NCBI GenBank assembly: GCA_002189035.1
Contig: NEEC01000002.1
Location: 3,991,001 to 4,055,000, forward strand
Reading direction: 5' to 3'
Length of the DNA: 64,000 bases
Source of the DNA: Utricularia gibba
Taxonomy: Eukaryota > Streptophyta > Magnoliopsida > Lamiales > Lentibulariaceae
Shown here: positions 60,240-64,000 of the stretch, one piece after another
Position numbering within the stretch: position 1 is the stretch's first letter
How the letters are laid out: each line of letters starts with the position of its first letter
Notes under the pieces: model-generated
What the model saw: the letters and a program-made list of their open reading frames with translations, nothing else
What the model was told of the DNA's origin: nothing
Databases searched by the model: none
Translations under genes and position numbers: made by a program

Positions 60240-61056
60240 ATGAACTTAGAATCACGTCAACTTTCCAATACGCGAGTCCTGGTGCAGAGCTAATTACGAA
60301 GACGCTCGTCCTAGGGTTTATTCAGCAAAAGAAATTTGATTACTGCATGGGCTTGGACTTTCTTAAAGTGAAAATGTTGGGCTTTTTGATGAGTTGAATC
60401 AATCTTTTGTTTCTATAAAGCCCAAATCTAGCGACTAGTCTATATTCGAACAACCGAAATCGAAAAATTCGACATTTGCATTACATTCCAACAATTTTGT
60501 TGAAGTTGCTGCCTGAGACAGTCTGCCTCACAGAAGGTAAGGTATGCTGCCCCTCACGTAATTTACATCACTACATTTTCAGTCCACCCCAGCACAAAAA
60601 AAAAACAAAAAAAAAAACACCATGTGACCGCATGGCATAACCCATAAATTAATCAGCCATTACCTCAAGTCCAAATACGTGAGTACTGTGGATTTTTTTA
60701 CAGAAGTGAAATTCCGGACTGGTGTTTAACCCTGCAGGGATCATGCTTTAGATCCTGTTTGGTATGATTGTTAAGGATACTTAACAATATGTTTTAAATA
60801 TTAATGTGTTTGTTAGCTATTATGAAGATTAACAACATCGTTTATTTTCATAAGTACGAAACAATTTTTGAAATATGAAGATTAACGTGTGGAGAGAGGG
60901 GGAAGGGAAAGGTTTAGATTTATAATTATAACTTTTTATTATTTTAAATTTATATTATCATTAAGACATACAGATGCGGATTTTGTATAAACCACATCAA
61001 TATTGCTTTTGATACACATACGTATATGGTTTATACATAAGACATGTTCAATATTT

Positions 61057-61095
<39 letters not shown>

Positions 61096-62220
61096 GAAAA
61101 ATTAATTATTCGATTTCAATTCATTACAAAATTATATGTTTTTAAAAGAAAAATAAAAATTTAAAAATAATTAATTAAAATATTAAAAGTTCAATTAATT
61201 TATATTAATTGTAATTTTATATAAATAAAAATATAAAATTAAAATATCAATTATATAAGAATAAAAAAATAAAAGAAGGTTATTTAATCAACGTTTATCA
61301 AATAGGATCATATAGTCAATAAAAAATCCATCTAGAAGTAACATAAACAAATTAACTAAATCAAGTAACTATATTTCACCTCTTGCAATACGAACAACCA
61401 TAATCTTGTGCTTCGGAACTGAATTATCTACAAAACAATTAAGAGTAACATTATTCCTAATAACAACTTACATTGCTTTTAATTTTCATATAGTTGATAA
61501 TGTAGTAGATTTCATATTATGGATCCAATCAATAGCTTATTTTTTCTTCTCCTACAACTTCTCCAACCGAAGCAGTTTGTCACAAGGTCTCATATGACAA
61601 AATTAGAATCTTCACTTAGTTATCAAAAAACAAAAGATTGATTCAACAAAATTTTCTTGAAGACATCCATTTTGAAATACATATAAGGATAAGCTTTTTT
61701 CCACTTCCAGAACAACTTGATGAAGGCTTGTTCTAAAGCAAATAGATACTTCAGCTTCTATCCATTCTCACAACACCATCCATTGATTGCTAACTCTCAA
61801 ACGCCCATTAAAGCAAATAGATATTACTTTAATGATATTATATCAAATACAAACTATTATAAACATCATTATCTCCTAAACGCCCATTTTTTCTTTTAGA
61901 GACAATGCACATCACCAAAAACACATGGTATAAACAAAGTGACCCTAAAATCTTTTCGATTGTTGTAAGGGAACCCTTGTTCGGGTCTCTGCAAGTTGCT
62001 GCTAAACCTTGCTGATCACCGCAGCCTAAAATCCGTTTTTGTTGAAAAGATAAAAATCCATATTCCTTAAACGACATTTTCTGCTGCCTGAAAAAGCTAA
62101 AATCCAGCTTTCTAGTTTAAACACCCAACGCAACATCAATACACCTCATCTGGCAAAGGCAAAGGACACAGCCCTAGTAAAGTCAAGGCCGTAGTACGGT
62201 AACAGAAATTCTTCCAAGTT
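60240..62220. other. Helicase promoter side and intergenic DNA
   Basis: 60235-60500 is the leader and promoter side of RH17. 60590-60625 is A-rich. (TA)17 lies at 61061-61094 in an AT-rich block. Short frames without homology. 61880-62225 probably includes the Fes1 3' untranslated region. Confidence 0.5.
61061..61094. repeat. (TA)17 microsatellite
   Basis: 34 bp of uninterrupted TA dinucleotides in AT-rich intergenic DNA between RH17 and Fes1. Confidence 0.95.
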
Positions 62221-62225
62221 CATGA

Positions 62226-63822
62226 CTAAGGACCTAATAACAACGGCGTATTCTTTTGCTCACCTGAAGATTTTGCATCAGGATTTCGATTTACAGCGAA
62301 TGCTCCTCTCAAAGCAGGTTCAAAATGGATGCTCGCAATATCAGGAGGTGGTGCATCGTCTCCAGGAAGAATAAGCAGCCCCTTCTCACCGAGGGGAGAA
62401 GGCTCGTTGTAGCAGCTTCTCCAGAGGGAGTCCACAAGTTGTCTTTCATCTCTGGCAGCAGACAGGTCCTCCATAGGCATCTCGCTGAACCCTTTGATCC
62501 TCTCCTCAAGAATTTTCTTCAACGAGTGTGCTTCTTCTGCAGAGCCGCCTTGAAACATGCTGGAAGCCTCTCTGGATAGTTCAAGGAGGCCCCTCAGTGC
62601 AGCTTCACGCACCTCAGCATCCTGGCTTGATGCGAGATGCATGAAAATGCGAGGGAATCCAAGCTCGGATATGATGCCATGGTCAGAGCGGTTCTCATGA
62701 AGCAAATACTCGACCAAGCTGATGGCCTTCCTGCAGAACGCATAATATTTGTTGGGATTTCTTTATATAAGATGAGAACTAGAAAAAGGAAACAAAAATG
62801 ATCAGTTACCTTTGAAATCTCACATTCTGTGTACTCAAAGCATCTCTTAGAGCCCCATACCCGTTAGCCAATCGAAATGCAGTAATTCCAGGCTTATTAT
62901 TCCTGATTAGAGCTGAAAACACAAATTAAATAAAATCATGGAACAAAAACAGTGTCATGGCAAGCAGATAGATACTCACAGGAGATTGCCCCCAAGGCTT
63001 TAGTACGAGCCACTGTATCAGAATCTGAAGTAAAATTAGAAAAAAGTGGTTCCAAGCCATTGGCCTCAAGTACCAACTGCTGACTCTTAGGGTTGTTTTG
63101 AACAATCGTGCTCACGACTTCCGCTGCTTTCGCCCTGATGCCAGGATTGGCATTCTTCAGGTGGCCAAGTAAAGGAGCGAGGCCCCCGATTGAGTGAAGG
63201 TCTGACAATTTTTTCATCAATTACATGTATGTGTATCAGACAGTAAGGATGTCATAGAAAACCTACGACCACTATTTGATAAACCACGTGCCAATGAATA
63301 TGGCTGAAGACTCACCATTAGCCATGTCAATGGACTCTACATGTTCCTGCAGCTCATCCAACATATCTGCAAGAAAGAAAAACGAATGAGGAATTCCTTA
63401 CGGAATCAAAATGATGGGAAAACACTAAATGAACGGTACCCTCAATATCTTGAGGTGTCACCCCTTGGGACACTAATACATGCTCCGGTGTCTTCATTAC
63501 AAGAGTAATCTCCTTCATTCTTTTAATAACATCAATGGACTGTTCTTGCATGGCTTCCATGAACCATCTTCTATCCTCCTCACTGGACCCAAAAGAAGAC
63601 TCAAAATCAGAAACATTCCTCATATGTATTAGATCACAAGATTTCAAGCAGTATGACCGCAAAGAGGCATTGCGGTCCCAGAATTGGTGACCCTAGCAGT
63701 TCAATATTTTCAACAGAAACTGAGAAATGATAATACCTCAATTCACGAGCAGTACTGGTGCCGTCAGAATGCGAGAGACTCCACTTCAGCAACCCATCCC
63801 AGTTAGGACCTTTCCCAGCCAT
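62226..63822 (-). CDS. FES1A: Hsp70 nucleotide-exchange factor Fes1/HspBP1, complete
   Basis: Cytosolic Hsp70 co-chaperone of the plant Fes1 family, which releases ADP from Hsp70 and protects it during heat stress. Six exons with agreeing phases: 63737-63822, 63440-63582, 63316-63366, 62980-63201, 62810-62912 and 62226-62730; 1110 nt, 369 residues (Arabidopsis Fes1A is about 363). N-terminus MAGKGPNWDGLLKWSLSHSD; RRWFMEAMQEQSIDVIKRMK; then Armadillo-like repeats such as GLAPLLGHLKNANPGIRAKA, VLEANGLEPLF and AISLVEYLLHENRSDHGIIS, EVREAALRGLLELSRE. The acidic/proline C-terminal part has LLILPGDDAPPPDI. No frame break. It reads the same strand as RH17, about 2 kb upstream. Fes1A versus a paralogue cannot be decided here. 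Confidence 0.95.
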
Positions 63823-64000
63823 TTAGTGCTTATACGGTGTACCAACAAACAAGTCTGGATTTACACCTACAAGAGAGATTCAATCCAATATTCAAGAGAA
63901 CACAAGGACGCCCAAGAGTCAATATATGCAGAAAATCAGTCGAATGGCACGGGTTCCTATGACTGCGTCGATTCACCGAGAAGTTTCCCGAAGCTACTGG
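63823..64000 (-). promoter_or_regulatory. Fes1 leader and promoter-proximal region
   Basis: 178 bp upstream of the Fes1 start codon to the window edge. GAAGTTTCCCGAAGC near 63980 contains GAA/TTC blocks loosely like a heat-shock element, but the spacing is not a clean nGAAnnTTCn array. No TATA box seen within the window. Confidence 0.3.

Noticed and set aside
62325-62579. Plus-strand 84-codon frame
   Set aside because: Antisense shadow of the last Fes1 exon.
1-64000. tRNA genes, organelle-derived insertions
   Set aside because: I looked for B-box-like GGTTCRANTCC strings and for plastid or mitochondrial gene blocks by eye and found none convincing; tRNAscan-SE and a search against organelle genomes would settle it.

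Overview
This window is nuclear DNA of a flowering plant. The genes have short GT-AG introns and their products match plant families: a GT47 exostosin-like enzyme, a UP3-type A/B-barrel protein, a BET1-like SNARE, a plant VIT/VWA protein, the DEAD-box helicase RH17 and the Hsp70 exchange factor Fes1. These sit in AT-rich DNA full of nested Copia, Gypsy, Mutator-like (MULE) and hAT elements. I cannot name the species.

Layout. 1-1.7 kb: 5' half of a GT47 glycosyltransferase gene on the minus strand. 1.8-4.9 kb: intergenic, with an exact 89-bp tandem duplication and a Copia scrap. 4.92-12.89 kb: a MULE with terminal inverted repeats and a 9-bp target duplication. It holds a broken mudrA transposase, a truncated Gypsy element and, on the other strand, a gene joining a gag-like N-terminus to an FCP1-type HAD phosphatase domain, bracketed by arrays of short palindromes. 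13.6-15.8 kb: a dead Copia whose reverse transcriptase is interrupted by a piece of 18S rRNA gene. 15.8-18.3 kb: a Gypsy LTR, primer site and gag. 18.6-22.75 kb: a Copia element lacking its integrase. 23.1-24.25 kb: an LTR remnant. 25-28.9 kb: hAT, LTR and Copia remnants in AT-rich DNA. 29.30-35.72 kb: a 6.4-kb hAT element with an 8-bp target duplication, inserted in a dead Copia; it carries a second copy of the gag-like/FCP1 gene plus its own decayed transposase. 35.7-37.9 kb: the rest of that Copia and an LTR.

From 39.4 kb genes return. UP3 (plus) and BET1 (minus) face each other tail to tail. A second MULE remnant lies at 44.7-46.3 kb, the VIT/VWA gene at 47.6-51.7 kb (minus), two solo LTRs with perfect 5-bp target duplications at 52.5-53.6 and 54.9-56.0 kb, RH17 at 57.4-60.2 kb (minus) and Fes1 at 62.2-63.8 kb (minus). 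Fes1 and BET1 read through intact. GT47, UP3, the VWA gene and RH17 each contain at least one apparent single-base omission, mostly in short homopolymers, which looks more like sequence error than decay.

The host genes are unrelated housekeeping functions (vesicle fusion, ribosome biogenesis, chaperone cycling) with no operon-like logic. The most unusual content is the gag-like/FCP1 fusion gene found inside two transposons of different superfamilies.
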